Below, piece after piece: positions 46,275-55,993 of a stretch of DNA of 64,000 nt (position 1 is the stretch's first letter; each line of letters opens with the position of its first letter). Made by a program: the position numbers and the translations under genes. Source of the DNA: Agapanthus africanus (lineage: Eukaryota; Streptophyta; Magnoliopsida; Asparagales; Amaryllidaceae). Where the stretch lies: assembly GCA_030015575.1 (NCBI GenBank), contig JASDDO010000006.1, positions 104,028,045 to 104,092,044 on the forward strand, in the 5' to 3' direction. The notes under the pieces were generated by a model. That model saw only the letters and a program-made list of their open reading frames with translations. It searched no databases and had not been told where the DNA came from.

Positions 46275-47375
46275 ACTCAAGGCTAATTATTGCGATGTCG
46301 CATACTCACAGTCCGTGTGATACCGAACACCCAACTCCTCTACTAGTCAGTTTCACAAAGCTCGTTTGCGAAACTATTGCGTTCGAGGAATAGCCTCAGT
46401 GAGTGGATCCGCTGTGATGTTTCTTTCTATGTCTCTCTATATCTCAAGTTCGCAGAGAAAACCATCTCCCGAATGATGGAGATAGGACAGTCTTACTCGA
46501 GATTGCGATGATTGCAATGATTACGGAGGACCTATACCGGTAGGACAGTCTTACTCGAGATGATAGTATGCTATCTGGTTTGCCTTTATCAGTCGTGTAC
46601 ATGTTCAGGTGACTGATTGCATGTTACACTTTGATAGAGCCCTTAGGATCTTGCTTTACTACCAACAGTATGATGGCGATCATATACGTGAGAGTTGGGT
46701 AGTTTATACGCATATCCTTAATGGTGGTCCCTAGTCGTGGGAGTTTCGAGACAGGGCATCGATACTCCGGAGTAGACTAGTGTATACAGTCGAGACCCCG
46801 ACGAGGGCGGTGGCCGGTCTCACAAGCCACTGGTGTCTGTTGGATCACCTAAGATGTATACAGGTGCTCATTGGGTTATGAGTACACCGGACAGGACTCG
46901 CCGGAAATCTGCTAGTTAGTATTATATCTACCGTCAGATAGCAGTTCCCTGGTGACATGTGTACAGGTTAGTTCATCGACCTGAGGTCGTCATTTGTCTC
47001 GTGTGAGTTCCCACTGTGCTTTGATTTCTACCCTACCACGGCTCAAAGGAGTCGTGCAAACAGGTAGCTTTTGGGTACAGTCCCGAGCCATATGGAGGCA
47101 CGTGAGCGGATCTGCAGGGGATTCGTCTCTCCCGGTATTGGGGGCGAGATCGTGCTGTGTCTAGGAGAGCCATTACACAAATCCATGGCCATGGTAGGAG
47201 ATTTACTGGTAGGTACTCCAGTAGTATCTCAGGGTGTTATTGGGCTTCACTCCGACACGACTTATACTGCTATTGGGGGTCTGACGTTACTAGCCCCCTT
47301 GGTAGATATGCGATACTCATAGACGAACGGACCGGACTGTATATACATTGTCACTGTTAGGCTCAGTAGGGTTTA

Positions 47376-47431
47376 TGGATGAGTTCTCTCATCGGCCTCC
47401 CTTGAGTTCGCTCATCAGCCTCCCTTGAGGT
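47376..47431. repeat. Short tandem repeat in C7 5' LTR
   Basis: GAGTTCKCTCATCRGCCTCCCTT occurs in two full units and a partial third. The same array is in the 3' LTR at about 54772-54825. Confidence 0.7.
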
Positions 47432-47586
47432 CAGTCCATGGGCAGCCCTTACGCATAGCTAGTGCCGCTGACGGTTTGTGGTTAAACCCACTGCCAGGGT
47501 ACTGACGAGTCATTAGAGTCCCCCACAGACAGTTTCCCAAGTTCGGGCGAAACGTTGTAGAGGCCGTATGGTTTTATGGCAGGGTT

Positions 47587-47625
47587 CGAAAAATGCACGT
47601 GCGTTTACGCACGTGTTATTTTTCG
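47587..47625. promoter_or_regulatory. CACGTG palindrome in C7 5' LTR
   Basis: CACGTGCGT, TT, ACGCACGTG form a perfect 9-bp stem that extends through the flanking A-rich and T-rich ends. CACGTG is the plant G-box core. The 3' LTR copy lies at about 54981-55019. Confidence 0.6.
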
Positions 47626-48598
47626 GGCAGAAGATACTGGTCGGCTTTGGTTTAAGCCGGATCAAAGTATTATATTGAGTAGGTAAAATATCTTTGTCTC
47701 AGTTGCATTTGTATTCGGTCGTAATACAAATGCGGGTATATTTATACAGTTTCGGGGTTATCCTGAAAGTCGTTTCAGGATCACTTTTGGAAGTTGCCAG
47801 TTTCCAGTTTTCTATCAGCCGTCTTTTAACATTCTGTTAAAGACGGATTTATCTTTTCTTCAGATATGATGAGTCAGTGTTCTAGAAGATTCTAGATGAG
47901 GTGACTAGGATTAATTGGTGTTGAGTTTTCATTGGATGCATTAAAGGCATGATGAGGTGTTTATGTGAGTCATGGTTTTCATTAAAGAGTTTTGTTAAGC
48001 TTAAGATATTTTTGTGAGAAGCTTCATATCTTATGGTCACCACTTGCTCCTACGGTCACCTCCCTCCTTGCATAAAAGTGGCCGGCCCTCTCTCTCCTCC
48101 TCACTTCACCTGATGTTTCATTTTGGTTAGAAAAGATTATGATAGTATTCGGGGTGTATGGAATTTTACAGTTCATTTCATTCCATCACCCGATTTCCAC
48201 GGCAACTTCATTAACCGATCGTCCACGGATTTGGACGAAGTGAGACAAAGTCATCTACTCATTCTCTACATCAATCTTGGTCGTCTCTTTTAGCAAACTT
48301 GACGATCGAGTTGCCTCGAGTCAGAGGCGGGAGCCCGTTTAAAGAATCGGTGATGTGGTGCCACCTCGACGAGGATATCGGAGATCGACGAGATGAGAGC
48401 AGCCGCAATGGAGCGTGGGATGATGGTTGAAGAACGAAGGACTCGGATCGTTCGGTATAACCTTTCTACACTCTTTACAGTTTGTTAGTTTAGCAATAAT
48501 GGCAGATCCGATTTAAAGTATACGATAGCGCCAGTTAAAAAGTTTTTGTTCCGCATTTGGCGTCTGTAGACTGCCGGGGCGCTAGCGTAGACTTACAG

Positions 48599-48611
48599 TG
48601 GTATCAGAGCC
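48599..48611 (+). other. C7 primer-binding site
   Basis: TGGTATCAGAGCC is exact for initiator Met tRNA, one base after the LTR. Confidence 0.96.
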
Positions 48612-48778
48612 TAACCATTTTGCTATACTAACTTGTGCTAACGCGTTTAAAACATCGATCGAACCGGAAATCGAAAATTGCAAAATTCCAAGCCAACAGT
48701 TTATGTCGATTTTAAATGGTCTGATAAAATTATTCTGCATGTCTCAGAAATGTGTGCAGGCTTTTCTAAGAACACGTA

Positions 48779-48857
48779 CCAAATTTGGGCACGTGATCCC
48801 ACACATGGTTTGGCCGCGGATCCGCGGCCACGTGGTGAGCTCGTGCTCCCAAATTTG
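48779..48857 (+). other. C7 GC-rich leader hairpin
   Basis: The core at 48811-48830 is the perfect 20-bp palindrome TGGCCGCGGATCCGCGGCCA. Outside it CAAATTTGGG..CACG faces CGTG..CCCAAATTTG, giving a hairpin of nearly 80 nt that begins 168 nt after the primer site. Confidence 0.7.
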
Positions 48858-49539
48858 TACAGTGAGTTCTCTGATGGATTTTGGGGTTTTTGGTAAATAT
48901 CGTTTTGGCCCATGTTTTGTTACTGTTCACCAGTAAGTTGTGGGGCCCACTTTCTTGATATTTGGTCGATCGAAATTTAAACAAGTTAGTTTACAGTGCT
49001 TACATTATATCTCCGACCGGGAATGTCATTTGATCGGTAAACCGCGTTTAATTGCTATAGTTCTTTTAGACGGGTTTGCGAACGTGACATTCGCGTTGAT
49101 GTTCTGTGTTGTGCTGTGATGTTGCGGATTTGTCGTGGTGGATAGCAGTGTGCAATGGTAGTACAGTTTGTGTTTATTTGTACATTTGATATTGCAGGGC
49201 GAGCGTCCAACTTGTGGACTGCCGTCACTGCCTGTTGTATAATATTCTTTTGGGGCACGACCAGGTTGCGGTCGATGTACCTATTGTACTATTTTTCATT
49301 ACTGTACTAGGTTTTGCCCCGCGACGGAGTGCACGGATAGCCGGGTTCTGGGGCGCAACGGGTCCGCATCTCATGGCTTTGAGAGGCAGAGGGGACCCAC
49401 TCTAGAATTGGCAGACTATTCGCCGCACTCGTAGGGGGTACAGGTTGACCCAAGGAGGGGTGCTCAAGCTACCGGATTCCGTGAAGTGCTGGGTGGTCTA
49501 GGTTTCATTGCACAGGCTATCCACACGACAGGGGAACGT

Positions 49540-49570
49540 CGGGTTTCAGCAGCGGCTCTGTGAAACCCGG
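49540..49570 (+). other. C7 leader hairpin with GGCTC loop
   Basis: CGGGTTTCA pairs with TGAAACCCG around GCAGCGGCTCTG. GGCTCT can pair with AGAGCC of the primer site. The stem is unrelated in sequence to those of C4 and C5. Confidence 0.6.
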
Positions 49571-49919
49571 GGATCCCAGATATCTGTATTGTTCTGTGAT
49601 GCTTATTACTTTTCTGTAATGTTGCATACTATCACGCCTGGAGCGATTATTGTATATTGGTTTATATACTATTAGATGTTGTATATGTTTTACACCCGCG
49701 CTAGTCCAGTCCCCGCTCTGTCATTAGTTAAGTAACCTAACGGGTGATGACGGGACCCAGTGACGAATGCGGATGGCATATACGTACATTTTATTTTCGT
49801 TCTTTTCTGGTGTGATTAAATGATGGGACTGCGTTGATTCTGATCAATGCAAAGTTAAACAAACCTGTTTACAGTTGTTGGAACTAATTTAAAAAGTGTT
49901 GTTACAAAGACGTTTCCTT

Positions 49920-50150
49920 TTGTTATGCATAGCGGTATTCAGTGGAATATCCTGCACCTCATTCGACGGGGCAAGGGTCGATATCCCTTCACCGGGACTG
50001 ACCCCTTGGGCAGAAGTTTACGTCAGAGTAATAACTTCACTATAGTCGATTACAAGTTGCTTTGCATAGCGGTATTCAGTGGAATATCCTGCACCTCATT
50101 CCACGAGGAAAGAGCCGAGATCCCTTTACCGGGAGTGACCTCTTTAGTAA
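49920..50150 (+). repeat. C7 leader twin repeat, period 137 bp
   Basis: Units share GCATAGCGGTATTCAGTGG, ATATCCTGCACCTCATTC and CCGGGASTGACC; the last landmark lies at 49994 and 50131. Confidence 0.8.
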
Positions 50151-50284
50151 AAGGTTTTCGCCACTATATTTTAAAAAGCTATCAGGTTCCTTCAGCGATA
50201 TCAAGTTCACTACGCTAAAGGTTTTTCGCCAAAAACCAGTCGTAGCCCTCCGTCACTTCTTTTGGGTATTTAGTAGTATTCAAG

Positions 50285-50492
50285 CTATGCATTTTAGCCA
50301 AAGTTAAGGCATAGTGTTTGGTAGCTGCTGGGTATTCAATTGTTGCATAGATAGATGACTTAGTTTGGGACAGTCGTTCTGCCGATTGGCCAAAGTCAGG
50401 GGCATGTGCGGGTGGGTTCAAATTGACAAGATAGTGACGGGTAGAACTTGGCATGTGACTTATGACACTTTGACCAAAGCCAAGGTTATAAG
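50285..50492 (+). repeat. C7 triple stem-loop array
   Basis: Hairpins lie at 50285-50314 (CTATGC/GCATAG), about 50370-50412, and 50459-50492 (CTTATGAC/GTTATAAG). Cores are TTAGC-CAAA-GTTAA, TTGGC-CAAA-GTCAG and TTGAC-CAAA-GCCAA. The loop CAAA is the same in all three and is not seen in other elements. Confidence 0.65.
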
Positions 50493-50796
50493 AGCATGGG
50501 GCAAAAAAAAATCATATCGGGAGTTTCTAAAGAAACTGAAACCTGCCAAGGATGCGCATACCTTCTGGAGTATGAGTAACGTAGATGCATTCCATCACGT
50601 TATCATGCGATGAGAGTTGGATCCTGATTCCCACTGATGAGTTGGTTTACTCTTCGGGTGATCCCGATTGATTCTTCTTTAGGTTTGGAGGAGAATTTGA
50701 CAGGACAGTGGGAGGTTTCTGGATTAGATAAAATGATGACCATTCTGATCTAGGTTAGAGTGCACGCAGAGTGTTTCTTTTCTCTCTCTTTGGCAG

Positions 50797-53700
50797 CGAC
50801 CTTTGACCGACCCTAGACTATGACTCAGTGACCAAGTTGACCGAACCTTCTTAAAATACTGGCTTTTGGATTGTCTGAGTTGCATAAGTCATTGCCACTC
50901 TTTCTTTTACCCTTTGAATTTCTCAGAACACCCGTATTACTACGGATATCCACTTCCATTGGATAGATCCATCGTTTGGTTATATACGAACTCGAAGGGA
51001 CTTCTTCGAGGATGGATCCAGGTTCAGGAGAAATAGAATTGGTTTATTCAGTTGTCTTTTATTATCACCTTCTCTCAGGTTGCGAGTACTCCTTGGTTTA
51101 GGAGAGTACACCTATTACGCTTATTGGATAGTCTTATTCCAAACCATAGGCTGGTGCCGAAAGGTAGGGAATGAAGAAAACCAATTAGCCTAAGTAGGGT
51201 GTGCAGAAGGTAATATGTAAAGACAAAATAAAGGGATTAGAAAGAGGGCAAAGTAAATTGCGACTGATATCATTCACGACCAAAACCGCGTACTTCATCG
51301 CCGCTCCTATTTCACCTTTAAAAGAATATGGTATTATTCAGTTGTCTTTTATCATCACCTTCTCTCGAGATGCGAGTACTCCTTGGTTTAGGAGAGTACA
51401 CCTATTATGCTTACTGGATAGTCTTCTTCCAAACCATAGGCTGGTGCCGAACGGTAGGAAAGGAAGAAAACCATTTAGCCTAACGAAGGTGTACAGAAGG
51501 TAACGACTAAAGACAAATAAAGGGATTTGGAGAGATGGCAATAAAATATACGGTTGAAGTCATGAATTGGATTATGGAAGAGGCATTACTATGAATACCA
51601 GGATACCCCTACGAAACATTTTCATGTTTCAGTGCATTGTTAAAGAAAACCTGTTTTCCCGATTAGACACTTACTCCAAGGGTATGTATTTACCAGGTTT
51701 CATTCTCATATCTGTATGGTTTTACAGATGATGAGTGGGAGTAAGATATTGGGAATTGGGTAATTATCCTCATTATATCGGAATTCGTTGTAATTGGTGA
51801 TATTTGAGGAAATCTCCAGGGTACAGTTTTCAACCTACGACGCACAGGTTTTGAGTTGTTTAACTCAGCGGACTTATACAGAGTATTGTATGTTGTCCAA
51901 GTGTCCATCAGGACAAAGGGGTAGGTCCTCATACTATGTTCTGTTTACTTATAACTTCTCTAGTATTTAGACAAGTGTTTCGTAGAAATACAAGGTCTAA
52001 GTTTTGAGAAGTTGTGGGTATAAGAATAAAGTAGAGAACCAGGTATCACAAGTATCGGGATTCTTCAAAGAGATCGAAGATGTAGAATCCTGTGATTGGT
52101 AGTCAGATGATAGTGATGGTTTTGAGAAACGTGTTTCTCTTTCAGGTTACTCATAATTGGATGTATTCCTAAGTTGAGTAATGCTGATTAGCCTCTTTCC
52201 ATTAAGTTGATATGCACTGGAGACAGCTGCATGGATTGAATATGGTTCCGATTAAATAAGTGCCAAAGTTTCTATATTGGATATAAAATAGTTCGTACCT
52301 TAAAAGATATTAAGGTACGGGGAGTTGTCCAGCTTATGCTTAAAACCAGACTCTGGATAGCTCAGGGCACGTTTCTGTAATGGCTGTTTGTGGGTTGACC
52401 CTGGCTATGACGAGGGTTGATATTCTACCATTTGGAAGATCAATAGTGATATTGTTCTTGACTCGCCACAGTTTTAGTAAAAATGGATCTTTTTCAGAAA
52501 ACAGTAGTGGGAGTATGGTAGAACTGGAAGTGATTCCAGAACCGCGAACGATTACGGAAAATTTAATAGGACCTATATATTCAATCAGGTTTGACACTCC
52601 AATAGCCACTCCGCAGGTATGGTAGGTAACCTCAGACGCCCGAGAGGTACTTCGGTAGCCTCAGAGACGGTGACAGGGAGGTTCTTATCTACCCAGACTT
52701 GACACTACTGTTGTTCCAGGCTATGAGACCCGGTAGGAGGGTTGTCGTAGTCAGTTGGAGCATCGGAAGCATAGTGGGCAAGTAGCTTATGTCTATTTAT
52801 AGACTAGAGCAGTTATATCGGAGATAGATCATCTAATTTTGATGTGACAGTCATGGGTTTGACTTCAATCAGAAAAAGGGGATGGATCAGTTAAGAGGGT
52901 AGTAGGGTGTGATGTCATGGTATCTGGATGACATACACAGAGTAGGAAGTAAAATTCCTATACTACGATCGGTTGTACTGTGGTCGTCACACAGTTGTTT
53001 CTCCAGACAGGATATGGATATAATATTTGACATTCTGGTTTCTAGATCTATGGTTTTAGATCTGGATTTGGGTAGTTTCCCAATGTGGGTACTTTGACAG
53101 ATATTCTAATGGTTTTTGGAATAGTTGACTCCTAGCATGGTGGTGTACCTGCAGGTGATGGAGTCACCCTCTCTAAAGGTGTCTTACAGACTAAAGGGGA
53201 GAGGGATGTGCATGATTGGTAGATCACTTGCTTAGGCAATTGAGTCAATCATGAGATGTCAAGTACCACACCAGATGTTGTTTTTGCACAAGATGCAATA
53301 AGTTTGTATTAATCCAATCCTGGAGAAACATAAGGAAGCAGTTTTAGAACATAAGTGCATGTTCTACGGATTTGATGACGGCAGCCTCTTTCGGGAGACG
53401 GTTATCATTCCAGGCTTCAAAGGTGACATGGTTGACAGAGTGATTGTCAGAGTTATAGTTTTTCCCTCTGACGAAGAGGGACAGTATTATGGACAGGTGG
53501 TCCAAGAGGATACTGTGGGTGGAATGGTGCCGGATACTGATTAGGTTCAGTGATCGATACAGTCTAAGAAGTTTGGATTTAAAGTTCATTTATGAACTAG
53601 GTCCCATCAGATATCCAGACATATTCTAAGACAGGTGTTACTCGATTCGGGAGATGGCTTTCTCCGCGAATTTGAGATTAAGAGAGATATAGAAAGAAAC

Positions 53701-53844
53701 TTCTAGGCGGATCCACTCACTGAGGCTATTTCTCGAACACAATAGTTTTACAAACGGGCTTTGTGATACTGATTAGTAGAGGAGTTGGGTTTTTGTTTCA
53801 CACGGGCTGTGAGTACGCAACATCGCAATAATTAGCCTTGAGTC
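50797..53844 (+). pseudogene. C7 decayed pol remnant
   Basis: The position and scattered matches show descent from pol: a start-like CCTTTGACCGACC, the linker SGSMVELEVIPEPRTITENL near 52505-52565, a YLDDIHRVGSKIPILRSV relic of the RT active-site block near 52920-52970, and an RNase H-like end. No domain is readable and no open frame exceeds 100 codons. The same altered spellings appear inverted in C6 (for example GATGACATACACAGAGTAGG), so decay preceded transposition. A 290-bp direct duplication lies in the protease-integrase part. Confidence 0.75.
51037..51530. repeat. 290-bp direct duplication in C7 interior
   Basis: Two units of about 200 bp share TTCAGTTGTCTTTTATYATC, GCGAGTACTCCTTGGTTTAG and CCAAACCATAGGCTGGTGCC; the landmark GCGAGTACTCC lies at 51082 and 51372. 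C6 has the same pair inverted at about 58360-58575 and 58780-58985. C1, C2 and C5 have normal pol here and lack it. The origin is unknown. Confidence 0.75.
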
Positions 53845-53856
53845 CAAGTGGGAGAT
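53845..53856 (+). other. C7 polypurine tract
   Basis: CAAGTGGGAGAT abuts the 3' LTR start TGTTGG. Confidence 0.92.
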
Positions 53857-55992
53857 TGTTGGAGATAGTGCCCCCATAGTCAATTATTGGATCGCGGGTA
53901 CGTGATTGCAATGATTGCGGAGGACCTATACCGGTAGGACAGTCTTACTCGAGATTATAGTATGCTATCTGGTTTGCCTTTATCAGTCGTGTACATGTTC
54001 AGGTGACTGATTGCATGTTACACTTTGATAGAGCCCTTAGGATCTTGCTTTACTACCAACAGTATGATGGCGATCATATACGTGAGAGTTGGGTAGTTTA
54101 TACGCATATCCTTAATTGTGGTCCCTAGTCGTGGGAGTTTCGAGACAGGGCATCGATACTCCGGAGTAGACTAGTGTATACAGTCGAGACCCCGACGAGG
54201 GGCGGTGGCCGGTCTCACAAGCCACTGGTGTCAGTTGGATCACCTAAGATGTATACAGGTGCTCATTGGGTTATGAGTACACCGGACAGGACTCGCCGGG
54301 AATCTGCTAGTTAGTATTATATCTACCGTCAGATAGCAGTTCCCTGGTGACATGTGTACAGGTTAGTTCATCGACCTGACGTCGTCATTTGTCTCGTGTG
54401 AGTTCCCACTGTGCTTTGATTTCTACCCTACCACGGCTCAAAGGAGTCGTGCAAACAGGTAGCTTTTGGGTACAGTCCCGAGCCATATGGAGGCACGTGA
54501 GCGGATCGGCAGGGGATTCGTCTCTCCCGGTATTGGGGGCGAGATCGTGCTGTGTCTAGGAGAGCCATTACACAAATCCATGGCCATGGTAGGAGATTTA
54601 CTGGTAGGTACTCCAGTATATCTCAGGGTGTTATTGGGCTTCACTCCGACACGACTTATACTGCTATTGGGGGTCTGACGTTACTAGCCCCATAGGCAGA
54701 TATGCGATACTCATATACGAACGGACCGGACTGTATATATATTGTCCCTGTTAGGCTCAGTAGGGTTTCTGGCTGAGTTCGCTCATCGGCCTCCCTTGAG
54801 TTCGCTCATCAGCCTCCCTTGAGGTCAGTCCATGGGCAGCCGTTATGCATAGCTAGTGCCGCTGACGGTTTGTGGTTAAACCCACTGCCAGGGTACTGAC
54901 GAGTCATTAGAGTCTCCCACAGACAGTTTCCCAAGTTCGGGCGAAACGTTGTAGAGGTCGTATGGTTTTATGGCAGGGTTCGGAAAATGCACGTGCGTTT
55001 ACGCACGTGTTATTTTTCGGGCAGATGATACTGGTCGGCTTTGGTTTAAGCCGGATCCGAGTATTATATTGAGTAGGTATAATATCTTTGTCTCAGTTGC
55101 ATTTGTATTCGGTCGTAAAACAAATGCGGGTATATTTATACAGTTTCGGGGTTATCCTGAAAGTCGTTTCAGGATCACTTTTGGAAGTTGCCAGTTTCCA
55201 GTTTTCTATCAGCCGTCTTTTAACATTCTGTTAAAGACGGATTTATCTTTTCTTCAGATATGATGAGTCAGTGTTCTAGAAGATTCTAGATGAGGTGACT
55301 AGGATTAATTGGTGTTGAGTTTTCATTGGATGCATTAAAGGCATGATGAGGTGTTTATGTGAGTCATGGTTTTCATTAAAGAGTTTTGTTAAGCTTAAGA
55401 TATTTTTGTGAGAAGCTTCATATCTTATGGTCACCACTTTCTCCTACGGTCACCTCCCTCCATGCATAAAAGTGGCCGGCCCTCTCTCTCCTCCTCACTT
55501 CACTTGATGTTTCATTTTGGTTAGAAAAGATTATGATAGTATTCGGGGTGTATGGAATTTTACAGTTCATTTCATTCCATCACCCGATTTCCACGGCAAC
55601 TTCATTAACCGATCGTCCACGGATTTGGACGAAGTGAGACAAAGTCATCTACTCATTCTCTACATCAATCTTGGTCGTCTCTTTTAGCAAACATGACAAT
55701 CGAGTTGCCTCTAGTCAGAGGCGGGAGCCCGTTTAAAGAATCGGTGATGTGGTGCCACCATCGACGAGGATATCGGAGATCGACGAGATGAGAGCAGCCG
55801 CAACAGAGCGTGGGATGATGGTTGAAGAATGAAGGACTCGGATCGTTCGGTATAACCTTTCTACACTCTTTACAGTTTGTTAGTTTAGCAATAATGGCAG
55901 ATCCGGGTTAAAGTATACGATAGCGCCAGTTAAAAAGTTTTTGTTCCGCATTTGGCGTCTGTAGACTGCCGGGGCGCTAGCGTAGACTTACA
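53857..55992 (+). repeat. C7 3' LTR (2.14 kb)
   Basis: It runs TGTTGGAGATAG to GACTTACA and is nearly identical to the 5' LTR apart from the first 60 bp. One G then CCGAA, the target duplication, follow. It carries the TATA-like GCATAAAAG near 55464 and the CACGTG palindrome at about 54981-55019. Confidence 0.93.
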
Positions 55993-55993
55993 G

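Larger units (their letters stand above)
44080..46473 (-). mobile_element. C6: copia element, left part (3' LTR and end of interior)
   Basis: This minus-strand element begins with its 3' LTR (44080-46261) inside C5 RNase H. The polypurine tract and about 200 bp of interior follow up to CTCCCGAA, where C7 is inserted. The element continues at 55994. Its LTR is related to that of C7 in inverted orientation. Confidence 0.88.
46474..48597 (+). repeat. C7 5' LTR (2.12 kb), altered outer end
   Basis: It begins TGATGGAGATAG, then carries GACAGTCTTACTCGAGATTG where the 3' LTR has TGCCCCCATAGTCAATTATT; matching resumes at GATTGCAATGATT. The foreign piece copies a motif found about 50 bp further in. 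It ends GACTTACA before the primer site. A TATA-like GCATAAAAG lies near 48070-48078 and a CACGTG palindrome at 47587-47625. Confidence 0.92.
48612..50795 (+). other. C7 long non-coding leader (no gag)
   Basis: 2.2 kb with the same ordered parts as in C1 and C2: GC palindrome, GGCTC-loop hairpin, twin repeats, stem-loop array, and a pyrimidine run ending TTTGGCAG at 50776-50796. Open frames here are at most 112 codons and are not conserved between copies. Confidence 0.75.
46474..55992 (+). mobile_element. C7: complete-length, non-autonomous copia element in C6
   Basis: Both LTRs (46474-48597 and 53857-55992), primer site and polypurine tract are present, 9.5 kb in all. CCGAA flanks it at 46469-46473 and 55994-55998, and removing the element leaves a continuous C6 sequence (CATCTC, CCGAA, ATGAGC). 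Its pol is unreadable and resembles the decayed pol of C6, so it probably moved using enzymes of relatives. By eye the LTRs differ at few places outside the first 60 bp, which suggests a recent insertion. Confidence 0.93.

Noticed and set aside
48598..48936. 112-codon frame in the C7 leader as a candidate gag
   Set aside because: It runs through the primer site and GC hairpin, starts at a non-ATG codon, and is not conserved in C1, C2, C4 or C5.
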